Both the position numbers and the translations under genes were made by a program. A DNA stretch of 64,000 nt from UBA1479 sp963972065 (GTDB lineage Bacteria; Pseudomonadota; Alphaproteobacteria; Rhodospirillales; Casp-alpha2), in assembly GCA_963972065.1 (NCBI GenBank), contig CAXAVJ010000003.1, positions 36,047 through 100,046 on the forward strand, given 5' to 3'. Shown here in pieces: positions 8,371 to 16,563 of this stretch (its first letter is position 1; each line of letters opens with the position of its first letter). The notes under the pieces were generated by a model. It ran no database searches. It saw only the letters and a program-made list of their open reading frames with translations, and was not told the DNA's origin.

Positions 8371-10423
8371 CGGTGCCGGTCTTCCCTTCCCCGCCGCCGA
8401 GAATTTCGTCCGTGCATTCAGCCATGGTGGCGGACGCACGGCTGATCGGATCGGTCATGTAGAAATTGGCGATCGGATAAGTGAACGCGCCGGACACTTC
8501 GCCGGTCGTCCCGAACTCTCCCCAGGACGCGGCCTGGATGTCGTCGATGCCTTGGAACACGGGGTTGGCCTTGACCAGGCCCCGGCGCACATCGGCCAGG
8601 GTCGTGTAAGGCAGCGTGGCATTCAGGGCGTCCGACAGGGCGCGGATGATCTTCCAATCCTCGCGGGCATCGCCCGGCGGATAGACAGCCAGCTGGCCGC
8701 GCTGCACGCGCCCTTCCAGGTTCACGTAGGTCGCGTCTTTTTCCGTATAGGCCGCCCCCGGCAGGATCACGTCGGCGACATGAGCACCCGCGTCGCCGTG
8801 GTGGCCTTGATAGATAACGAAGGGCTTATCCAGGTCCTTGGTGTCGATCTCGTCGGCACCCAGAAGATAGATAACCTTGATGTCGCCGGTCGCCGCGCCA
8901 TCCAGGATGCGGCCCGTGTCCATGCCGCCGTCGCCGGGCACGAAGCCCAGGTCCAGGCCGCCGACGCGGGACGCCGCGCGCTGCAACACGTTGAAACCGT
9001 TCCAGTCCGCCGTCACCGCCCCGGCCGTTTCCGCGACCTGGCGCGCCAGGCCCAGCACCGCCGCGCCATCGGGGCGCGCCACGGCGCCCGAACCGACGAT
9101 GATCATGGGCCGTTCGGCCGTCTTCAGGATTTCGGCAAAGGGATGGCTGCCGGCGGCGATCTGCGACAGAACGTCGGGTCCCTCGCCCAGCCAGTCCACG
9201 GGATAACTCAAATCCACGGCCGGACCGACGGCGGCGATGGGGAACTTGCCCATCAGATACCGCTTGCGGATGCGGGCGTTGAGCACGGGCGCTTCCCAGC
9301 GCGGGTTGGCGCCCACGATCAACAACGCGTCCGCGTCCTCGATCCCGGCGATGGTTGAATTGAAGATGTAGGACGCGCGCACGCCCGGATCGACCTTCGA
9401 TCCGTCCTGGCGGCAATCCATGTTGGCCGAGCCCAGACCGACCATCAGTTCCTTCAGCAGCAGCATGCTTTCGCAATCGGCCAGATCGCCGGCGATGGCG
9501 GCGATCTCGCTGCCCTGCTTGCCTTTGACCGCCTTGGCCACGGCGGCGAAGGCTTCCGGCCAGGTGGCGGGCTGCAGTTTGCCCTTCACGCGCACATAGG
9601 GCCGGTCCAGGCGCTGGCGCTTCAGGCCGTCGACGCAATAGCGCGCCTTGTCGGAAATCCACTCCTCGTTGACGTCTTCGTTGAGGCGCGGCAGCACGCG
9701 CATGACCTCGGGCCCCCGGCTGTCGACGCGGATGGCACAGCCCTGGGCATCGGATACGTCGACGCTTTCCGTCTTCTTCAATTCCCACGGGCGGGCGGCA
9801 AAGGCATAGGGCTTGGACGTCAGCGCCCCCACCGGGCACAGATCAATGACGTTGCCGGACAATTCGGAGCTAACCGCCTTGTCCAGATAGGTGACGATCT
9901 CCGCCCCCTCGCCACGGCCGATCAGGCCCATGTCGGTGACGCCCGCGACTTCGGTCGAGAACCGAACACAGCGCGTGCAATGAATGCAGCGGGTCATGAT
10001 CGTCTTGATCAGCGGGCCCATGTGCTTGTCTTCGACGGCGCGTTTGTTTTCCATGTAGCGGCCGTGATCCATGCCATAGGCCATGGCCTGGTCCTGCAGG
10101 TCGCATTCGCCGCCCTGGTCGCAGATCGGGCAGTCCAGCGGGTGGTTCAGAAGCAGGAACTCCATAACCCCCTGGCGCATCTTCTTGACCTCGGGCGTGT
10201 CCGTATAGACGACCATGCCGTCAGCCACGGGCATGGCGCAGGACGCCACCGGCTTGGGCGAACGTTCCATCTGCACCAGGCACATGCGGCAGTTGCCGGC
10301 GATGGACAGACGGTCGTGATAGCAGAAGCGCGGCACTTCCTTGCCGGCCTGCTCGCAGGCCTGCAGGATCGTCATGCCGGCCTCGACCTCGTGTTCCGTG
10401 CCGTCGATGGTGATCTTTGGCAT
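8363..10423 (-). CDS. nuoG: NADH-quinone oxidoreductase subunit G
   Basis: Large iron-sulfur subunit of the NADH dehydrogenase module, 686 residues. The N-terminal ferredoxin domain has CYHDRLSIAGNCRMC for a 2Fe-2S cluster, followed by CPICDQGGEC and CIHCTRC for 4Fe-4S clusters. The rest is a degenerate molybdopterin-oxidoreductase fold, as in all NuoG proteins. It follows nuoF with a 26-base gap. Confidence 0.97.
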   Translation of the reverse strand: MPKITIDGTEHEVEAGMTILQACEQAGKEVPRFCYHDRLSIAGNCRMCLVQMERSPKPVASCAMPVADGMVVYTDTPEVKKMRQGVMEFLLLNHPLDCPICDQGGECDLQDQAMAYGMDHGRYMENKRAVEDKHMGPLIKTIMTRCIHCTRCVRFSTEVAGVTDMGLIGRGEGAEIVTYLDKAVSSELSGNVIDLCPVGALTSKPYAFAARPWELKKTESVDVSDAQGCAIRVDSRGPEVMRVLPRLNEDVNEEWISDKARYCVDGLKRQRLDRPYVRVKGKLQPATWPEAFAAVAKAVKGKQGSEIAAIAGDLADCESMLLLKELMVGLGSANMDCRQDGSKVDPGVRASYIFNSTIAGIEDADALLIVGANPRWEAPVLNARIRKRYLMGKFPIAAVGPAVDLSYPVDWLGEGPDVLSQIAAGSHPFAEILKTAERPMIIVGSGAVARPDGAAVLGLARQVAETAGAVTADWNGFNVLQRAASRVGGLDLGFVPGDGGMDTGRILDGAATGDIKVIYLLGADEIDTKDLDKPFVIYQGHHGDAGAHVADVILPGAAYTEKDATYVNLEGRVQRGQLAVYPPGDAREDWKIIRALSDALNATLPYTTLADVRRGLVKANPVFQGIDDIQAASWGEFGTTGEVSGAFTYPIANFYMTDPISRASATMAECTDEILGGGEGKTGTDG

Positions 10424-10449
10424 CTAGCTCAAGCCCCTAGTAAACCTGT

Positions 10450-11736
10450 CTATTCCGCCGCCGACCGGCGCGCGATGTTGTCGAGGATCCGTTTTTCCAT
10501 TTCCGGGCGGAAATGGCGGATCAATCCTTGGATCGGCCAGGCCGCCGCGTCGCCGAGGGCGCAGATGGTGTGCCCTTCGACCTGGCGAGTGACCTCTTCC
10601 AGCGTGTCGATCTCGTCGATATGGGCGTCGCCCGAAACCATGCGCTGCATGACCCGCGCCATCCAGCCGGTACCTTCGCGGCACGGCGTGCACTGGCCGC
10701 AGCTTTCATGCTTGTAGAAGGCCGACAAGCGCGCGATCGCCTTGATCACATCCGTCGACTTGTCCATGACCATGACCGCCGCCGTGCCCAGGCCGGAGCG
10801 CTGTTCGCGTAAGGAATCGAAATCCATCAGCACGTCGTCGCAGATGTTCTTGGGCAGCACCGGCACCGACGCCCCGCCCGGAATGACGCACAGCAGGTTA
10901 TCCCAGCCGCCGCGCACCCCGCCCGCATGCCGTTCGATGAGTTCCTTGAGCGGAATGCCCATTTCCTCTTCGACCGTACAGGGCTGGTTCACATGACCCG
11001 AAATGTTGAACAGCTTGGTGCCCACGTTGTTGGGACGGCCAATGCCGGAGAACCAGTCCGCGCCCCGGCGCAGGATGGTCGGCGCCACGGCAATGGATTC
11101 CACGTTGTTGACCGTGGTCGGGCAGCCCCACACGCCGACCCCCGCCGGGAACGGCGGCTTCAGGCGCGGCTGACCCTTCTTGCCTTCCAGGCTTTCGATC
11201 AGCGAGGTTTCCTCGCCGCAGATATAGGCCCCGGCGCCGGAATGGACGTAGAAATCGAACTTCCAGCCCGTGCCGCAGGCATCGTCGCCGATCAGCCCGG
11301 CTTCGTAAGCTTCGTCCACAGCGCGCTGCAGGCAATCGATCTCGTGATGGAATTCGCCGCGCACGTAGCAATAGGCCGCATGGGCCCCCATGGCGAAGGA
11401 TGCGACCAAGGCGCCTTCGATGAGCTTATGCGGCTCGGAGCGCATGATTTCGCGGTCCTTGCAGGTGCCGGGCTCGCCCTCGTCGGCGTTGATGACCAGA
11501 TAATGCGGCCGGGTGCCGATTTCCTTGGGCATGAAGGACCACTTCACGCCCGTGGGGAAGCCGGCGCCGCCACGGCCACGCAGGCCCGATTCCTTCATCT
11601 CGTCGATGATCTTGTCGCGGCCCAGTTCGATCAGCTTGTTCGTGCCGTCCCAGTCGCCGCGCGCGCGGGCACCGTCGAGCCAGGGGCTGTCGAAACCGTA
11701 GATATTGGTGAAGATACGATCCTTGTCGGCAAGCAT
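10450..11736 (-). CDS. nuoF: NADH-quinone oxidoreductase subunit F (NADH- and FMN-binding)
   Basis: Entry point of electrons from NADH: binds NADH, FMN and a 4Fe-4S cluster. The protein of about 428 residues has the glycine-rich GRGGAGFPTG loop (54-63), the FMN/NADH region AYICGEETS, and the C-terminal cluster motif ESCGQCTPCREG. The ATG at 11736 overlaps the nuoE stop by one base (TGATG), which settles the start; the open frame upstream is inside nuoE. Confidence 0.97.
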   Translation of the reverse strand: MLADKDRIFTNIYGFDSPWLDGARARGDWDGTNKLIELGRDKIIDEMKESGLRGRGGAGFPTGVKWSFMPKEIGTRPHYLVINADEGEPGTCKDREIMRSEPHKLIEGALVASFAMGAHAAYCYVRGEFHHEIDCLQRAVDEAYEAGLIGDDACGTGWKFDFYVHSGAGAYICGEETSLIESLEGKKGQPRLKPPFPAGVGVWGCPTTVNNVESIAVAPTILRRGADWFSGIGRPNNVGTKLFNISGHVNQPCTVEEEMGIPLKELIERHAGGVRGGWDNLLCVIPGGASVPVLPKNICDDVLMDFDSLREQRSGLGTAAVMVMDKSTDVIKAIARLSAFYKHESCGQCTPCREGTGWMARVMQRMVSGDAHIDEIDTLEEVTRQVEGHTICALGDAAAWPIQGLIRHFRPEMEKRILDNIARRSAAE

Positions 11737-12356
11737 CAGTCGTCGCCTCCCGCCTTGGCGGCCCGGTCCGGATAGCGGTCGGTCAGGGTCGTGATCCCGC
11801 CGGCAGGCTCGCAGGTATAACGCCCGGACTGAGAGCCGACCTTCGGCTTCTGACCTGCCTTGAGCGCCGTCAGGACCTCTTCGGTCGCCGCCGAATCCAG
11901 GTCTTCGTAATAATCGTCGCCGATCTGCATCATCGGTGCATTGACGCAGGCGCCCAGGCATTCAACCTCAAGCACCGTGAATTCACCATCCGCCGAGGTT
12001 TCACCGTTCGAACAGCCGGTGACCTTTTTGCAGGCGGCCATGATCTGGTCTGAGCCGCGCAGCCAGCACGGCAGATTGGTGCAGACTTGGACGAAGTTCT
12101 TACCGACCGGCTTCAGGTTGTACATGGTGTAGAAGGTCGCGACCTCGTAGACGCGGATCGACGCCATATCCAGCATGTCGGCGATGACTTCGATCGCCGC
12201 CTGGGGCAGCCAGCCGCCATTTTGGCGCTGCGCCAGATCGAGCAGCGGCATCACAGCGCTCTGCTGACGGCCGGCCGGATACTTGGCGATGTGCCATTTG
12301 GCCTTTTCGAGGTTCTCCGCCGAAAAGGCGAAGCTCGACGGTTGTTCAATATTCAT
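11736..12356 (-). CDS. nuoE: NADH-quinone oxidoreductase subunit E (2Fe-2S)
   Basis: 24 kDa-type thioredoxin-fold subunit carrying cluster N1a. The two cysteine pairs are visible in VCTNLPCW and VECLGACVN. About 206 residues from the ATG at 12356; a GTG at 12365 that overlaps the nuoD stop is the alternative start. A C-terminal extension of about 50 residues ends in KAGGDD, a common alphaproteobacterial feature. Confidence 0.95.
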   Translation of the reverse strand: MNIEQPSSFAFSAENLEKAKWHIAKYPAGRQQSAVMPLLDLAQRQNGGWLPQAAIEVIADMLDMASIRVYEVATFYTMYNLKPVGKNFVQVCTNLPCWLRGSDQIMAACKKVTGCSNGETSADGEFTVLEVECLGACVNAPMMQIGDDYYEDLDSAATEEVLTALKAGQKPKVGSQSGRYTCEPAGGITTLTDRYPDRAAKAGGDD

Positions 12357-12361
12357 CCCGG

Positions 12362-13543
<1,182 letters not shown>

Positions 13544-13545
13544 GG

Positions 13546-14172
13546 TCAGGGCGCCTCGGTTTCCGGTTCCGCCTCGGCCTTCTCGTCGCCCGGCAGAACG
13601 ACGCGTTCCATGCCTTCCCAGGGGCTTTCGAAGTCGAAGTTGCGGAATTCCTGGGTCAGCTTCACGGGCTCGTAGACCACGCGTTTCTGTTCATCGTCGT
13701 AGCGCACCTCGACATAGCCCGTCAGCGGGAAATCCTTGCGCAGGGGATGGCCCTCGAACCCATAGTCGGTGAGCAGACGGCGCAGGTCGGGATGGTCGGA
13801 GAAGAACACCCCATACATGTCCCAGATTTCACGCTCGAACCAATTGGCGGTCGAAAACACCCCGGCGACGGACGGCACGGGATCGTCCTCGTCCGTGCGC
13901 AGCTTGACGCGGATACGCGTGTTATGGGTCATGGACAGAAGGTTGTAGACGATCTCGAAACGCGGGCTTTCATCGGCATAATCGACGCCGCAGATATCCA
14001 TCAGTTGATGGAACCGGCAGTTCGAATCATCGCGCAGGGATTTTAGCACCGCGACGATGGCGTCCCGCCTGACGGTAATCATCAATTCGCCGAGACGCAC
14101 CTCGTCGGCCAACAGCTTGTCGCCAAGCTGGTCGCGGAGGTGTTCGGCAAGTTCCTTGAGGGCCTGATCCAT
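13546..14172 (-). CDS. nuoC: NADH-quinone oxidoreductase subunit C
   Basis: 30 kDa-type subunit of the complex I connecting module. The signature ERE(I/V)WDMYGVFFxDHPDLRR is present. I place the start at the ATG at 14172 (MDQALKELAE), giving 208 residues and no overlap with nuoB; the open frame extends 19 codons further upstream into nuoB. The C-terminal tail is rich in Glu and Ala. Confidence 0.95.
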   Translation of the reverse strand: MDQALKELAEHLRDQLGDKLLADEVRLGELMITVRRDAIVAVLKSLRDDSNCRFHQLMDICGVDYADESPRFEIVYNLLSMTHNTRIRVKLRTDEDDPVPSVAGVFSTANWFEREIWDMYGVFFSDHPDLRRLLTDYGFEGHPLRKDFPLTGYVEVRYDDEQKRVVYEPVKLTQEFRNFDFESPWEGMERVVLPGDEKAEAEPETEAP

Positions 14173-14219
14173 GGTCTTCTTGGTTCTTTTAGTGATCGGT
14201 CGCGGTTCGTCCGGTCGTG

Positions 14220-14780
14220 TCAGCGCCACAGGGCGCCGGTACGGCGGATTTTCTTCTGCAATTGGAGAATGCCGTACACCAGCGCCTCGGCCGTCGGCGG
14301 GCAGCCGGGCACATAGACGTCGACGGGCACGACGCGGTCGCAGCCGCGCACGATGGCATAGGAATAATGGTAATAGCCGCCGCCGTTGGCGCAGGACCCC
14401 ATGGAGATCACATAACGCGGCTCCGCCATCTGGTCGTAGACCTTGCGGAACGCGGGGGCCATTTTGTTGGTCAGGGTGCCGGCGACGATCATCACGTCCG
14501 ACTGGCGCGGGCTCGGCCGCGGCACGACACCGAATCGGTCCAGGTCATAGCGGCTCATGTAGGCGTGGATCATCTCGACCGCGCAACAGGCCAGACCGAA
14601 GGTCATGGGCCACAGCGATCCCGTGCGCGCCCAGTTGACCAGCTTGTCCACATTGGCAAGGACGAAGCCCTTGTCCTGCAGCTCCTGGGTCACGCGGGCG
14701 AGAATCTCGTCCTGCTCGGCACCGGGCCCCAGGGGTTGGCCCAGGTCGGGGGCGGTTCCGGGCTGCGTCACGACGGACAT
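14220..14780 (-). CDS. nuoB: NADH-quinone oxidoreductase subunit B (cluster N2)
   Basis: PSST-type subunit that carries the terminal 4Fe-4S cluster N2. Cluster ligands are seen in GLACCAVEMIH, GSCANGGGYY and VPGCPPTAEAL. 186 residues, the usual size. It lies between nuoA (16 bases upstream) and nuoC. Confidence 0.98.
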   Translation of the reverse strand: MSVVTQPGTAPDLGQPLGPGAEQDEILARVTQELQDKGFVLANVDKLVNWARTGSLWPMTFGLACCAVEMIHAYMSRYDLDRFGVVPRPSPRQSDVMIVAGTLTNKMAPAFRKVYDQMAEPRYVISMGSCANGGGYYHYSYAIVRGCDRVVPVDVYVPGCPPTAEALVYGILQLQKKIRRTGALWR

Positions 14781-14796
14781 TCGGTCACTCCCTTTT

Positions 14797-15162
14797 TTAT
14801 TCCCATTCGAGGGCGCCTTTGCGCCACTCGTAGATAAATCCGATGGTCAGCACGGACAGGAATACCATCATCGACCAGAAACCGAAGACACCGATCTTGC
14901 CCAGCGTCACCGCCCAGGGGAACAGGAAGGCCACTTCGAGGTCGAAAATGATGAACAGAATCGCCACCAGATAGAACCGGACATCAAACCGGCCGCGCGA
15001 ATCATCGAACGCTTCGAAGCCGCATTCATAGGCCGAGTTCTTTTCCACATCCGGATTTTGCTGGGCGATCACGAAGGACGCCAACATGATCGCGCCGGCC
15101 AAGCCGACGGCAATCCCGATGAAGATCAGGATGGGGAGATATTCCAATAGCAAATCGTTCAC
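14797..15162 (-). CDS. nuoA: NADH-quinone oxidoreductase subunit A, first gene of the nuo operon
   Basis: Small complex I membrane subunit (121 residues, three helices) with the conserved YECGFEAFDDSRGRFDVRFY loop region. I place the start at a GTG at 15162 (reading VNDLLLEYLP) because AGGGAG lies about seven bases upstream and the length matches the family; the longer open frame upstream is basic and unlike NuoA. The promoter should lie within 15163-15380. Confidence 0.92.
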   Translation of the reverse strand: MNDLLLEYLPILIFIGIAVGLAGAIMLASFVIAQQNPDVEKNSAYECGFEAFDDSRGRFDVRFYLVAILFIIFDLEVAFLFPWAVTLGKIGVFGFWSMMVFLSVLTIGFIYEWRKGALEWE

Positions 15163-15226
15163 GCCGAACTCCCTGTCCCCGGCTTCCTGCCTTGGTCCCC
15201 CCGAATGCATTCTAAGGAATGCCGCG

Positions 15227-15265
15227 ATGCGGCCACGTCGATGGCTTAATGCGGCCATGTCGATG
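15227..15265. repeat. 22-bp-spaced direct repeat upstream of nuoA
   Basis: Two near-identical 17-base copies, atgcggccacgtcgatg (15227-15243) and atgcggccatgtcgatg (15249-15265), start 22 bases apart, about two helical turns. They lie 65-100 bases upstream of the nuoA start. A GCATTC/GAATGC inverted repeat is next to them (about 15206-15222). The arrangement looks like paired regulator sites, but no regulator is known to me. The rest of 15163-15380 holds no gene. Confidence 0.45.
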
Positions 15266-15380
15266 ACTACCGGGGGAAAGTGACCGATAACCGGATAAAT
15301 TTCAAAGGTTTTATCGCCACGCAGGCGCAAAAAACCGACGCCCGGCGACAGACGCGAAGGAAACCTGGAATTGGGGGAAA

Positions 15381-15457
<77 letters not shown>

Positions 15458-15620
15458 TTCTGAAGGGTCTTCCCGCCTGGGGCATGGGCCCCGGTGCGCG
15501 AAAGAGGGCACCATGTACTCCAGCGCCGGAAGCAGTGTCAAGGACCATCGGCGGGAAAAGTCCCCTAACCTCTCTTGCCTTGGAAATCGTGGGCTTCCGG
15601 CACCCTTCTCGCGCGGCGAA

Positions 15621-15696
15621 TGGTGGGCGGTGAGGGGTTCGAACCCCCGACCTTCTGGGTGTAAACCAGACGCTCTCCCAACTGAGCTAACCGCCC
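15621..15696 (-). tRNA. tRNA-Val (TAC)
   Basis: 76 bases with acceptor GGGCGGT paired to ACCGCCC, anticodon TAC in the loop between TCTGG and CCAGA, T-arm GGGGGTTCGAACCCC and encoded CCA. It is followed on the same strand by tRNA-Asp, and the HU gene lies upstream. Confidence 0.97.
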
Positions 15697-15843
15697 GTCT
15701 GCCCGAGGGGTCTATTTAAGGGCTGACGCCAACCAGCACAAGCACGCAAGCCCCCTGCCCCATGGCAATTGAAAACCTCGACCGCCAAGGCATGCGGCCA
15801 AACGAACCCGGTCGCCGAAACATTCGGCGGCCAAGCAATTCAT

Positions 15844-15877
15844 CAAACAAAACCGGCCGCCGAAACATTCGACGGCC
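15844..15877 (-). terminator. Second tandem terminator copy downstream of HU
   Basis: Same hairpin 45 bases on: arms 15855-15864 and 15868-15877, with one mismatch (TTCGACGGCC). It is followed on the minus strand by TTTTGTTTGATG. A third copy at 15810-15832 keeps the stem but has lost most of the T-run, so it is probably weaker. Confidence 0.7.
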
Positions 15878-15888
15878 AAGCAATTCAT

Positions 15889-15924
15889 CAAACAAAACCG
15901 GCCGCCGAAACATTCGGCGGCCGG
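15889..15924 (-). terminator. Rho-independent terminator of HU (first copy)
   Basis: A perfect 12-bp stem, 15898-15909 with 15913-15924, closes a three-base ACA loop. On the minus strand it is followed by TTTTGTTTG (15897-15889). It lies 35 bases after the HU stop, the expected place for its terminator. Confidence 0.85.
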
Positions 15925-15958
15925 TCTGTAGGCGTTACGTGTGGCTGAGACGCCGGTC

Positions 15959-16231
15959 TTAGTTGACCGCGTCCTTCAGACCCTTGCCAGCCTTGAACTT
16001 GGGCTGGTTGGACGCCGGAATCTGGATGCTTTCGCCGGTCCGCGGGTTACGGCCCGTGGTCGCGGCGCGCTTGGTCACACTGAAGGTGCCGAAGCCGACC
16101 AGGCGGACTTCGTCTCCGCCCTTCAAAGCGCCAGCGATCGCGTCGAAAACGCTGTCAACCGCGCTCGCGGAATCGGATTTGGACAAGCCGGTGCTATTGG
16201 CAACGGCTGCGATCAGATCATTCTTGTTCAA
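15959..16231 (-). CDS. HU family DNA-binding protein
   Basis: Small histone-like nucleoid protein that bends DNA as a dimer. From a TTG at 16231 the product is 90 residues, the exact family length, beginning NKNDLIAAVAN after the initiator and containing GFGTFSV and the DNA-binding arm GRNPRTGESIQIPASNQP. A GAGGGGG ribosome site lies about nine bases upstream of the TTG. No in-frame ATG exists nearby, and extending to 16366 would add 45 unlikely residues. Monocistronic, between terminators on both sides. Confidence 0.93.
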   Translation of the reverse strand: MNKNDLIAAVANSTGLSKSDSASAVDSVFDAIAGALKGGDEVRLVGFGTFSVTKRAATTGRNPRTGESIQIPASNQPKFKAGKGLKDAVN

Positions 16232-16291
16232 TTGAAAGGCCCCCTCTTGCTGAAAGGTATCGGGTTGGGACAAATAGATTATTATCGTGAT

Positions 16292-16338
16292 CGGGTGTTT
16301 AGCCACCCACTCGACCGGGTGTTTCGCCACCCGTTCGA
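16292..16338. repeat. 24-bp direct repeat in the HU upstream region
   Basis: Two copies of cgggtgttt(a/c)gccaccc followed by a related tcga end start 24 bases apart (about 16292 and 16316). Each copy is itself a short inverted repeat, GGGTG...CACCC. They sit 60-110 bases upstream of the HU start, where a promoter and its operators would be. The remaining non-coding part of 16232-16563 holds the lon terminator and AT-rich sequence with a possible -10 (GATAAT on the minus strand near 16281-16287), but no gene. Confidence 0.5.
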
Positions 16339-16492
16339 ATCGCGAAGAGTGTATGTGCGCACCCATGGGGCGTCAATCTTCATACCCCAGTTTTCCCCAG
16401 ATTTTTGCGGGTTTCGACGAATTTTCCGACATTCGTTCCGGGCTCGGAAGAATGCCCTCGCCGCCCGCGGACAGGCGGATTTCCGCCATCTT

Positions 16493-16527
16493 CAAGAAAA
16501 CGGGCCGCCGGATGATCCGGCGGCCCG
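16493..16527 (-). terminator. Rho-independent terminator of lon
   Basis: A near-perfect palindrome, CGGGCCGCCGGAT paired with its complement (16501-16527), is followed on the minus strand by TTTTCTTGAA. It lies 37 bases after the lon stop codon, separating lon from HU. Confidence 0.88.
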
Positions 16528-16563
16528 CAAAAACATCTATATATTGCAAGTGGTTACCTGAAT

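Larger units (their letters stand above)
15808..15925. repeat. 45-bp tandem repeat, 2.6 copies, each with a hairpin
   Basis: Three copies of a 45-base unit start at about 15808, 15853 and 15898; the third is cut short after the hairpin. Each unit contains GGCCGCCGAA-ACA-TTCGGCGGCC or a close variant, followed on the minus strand by a T-rich run. The unit length is a multiple of three, so the repeat stays open in several frames, but the context (just past the HU stop codon, downstream on the minus strand) points to repeated terminators and not to a protein. Confidence 0.85.

Noticed and set aside
15808..15925. CRISPR-like array
   Set aside because: The 45-base period has no variable spacers: repeat and intervening sequence are copied together, and the units form hairpins with T-runs as terminators do.
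15762..15962. Repeat-containing 66-codon protein over the 45-bp repeats
   Set aside because: The frame exists only because the unit is a multiple of three; no ribosome site, and the HU terminator explains the sequence.
16232..16366. N-terminal extension of HU
   Set aside because: It would add 45 residues encoded by the direct repeats, unlike any HU protein; the TTG start gives the exact family length.
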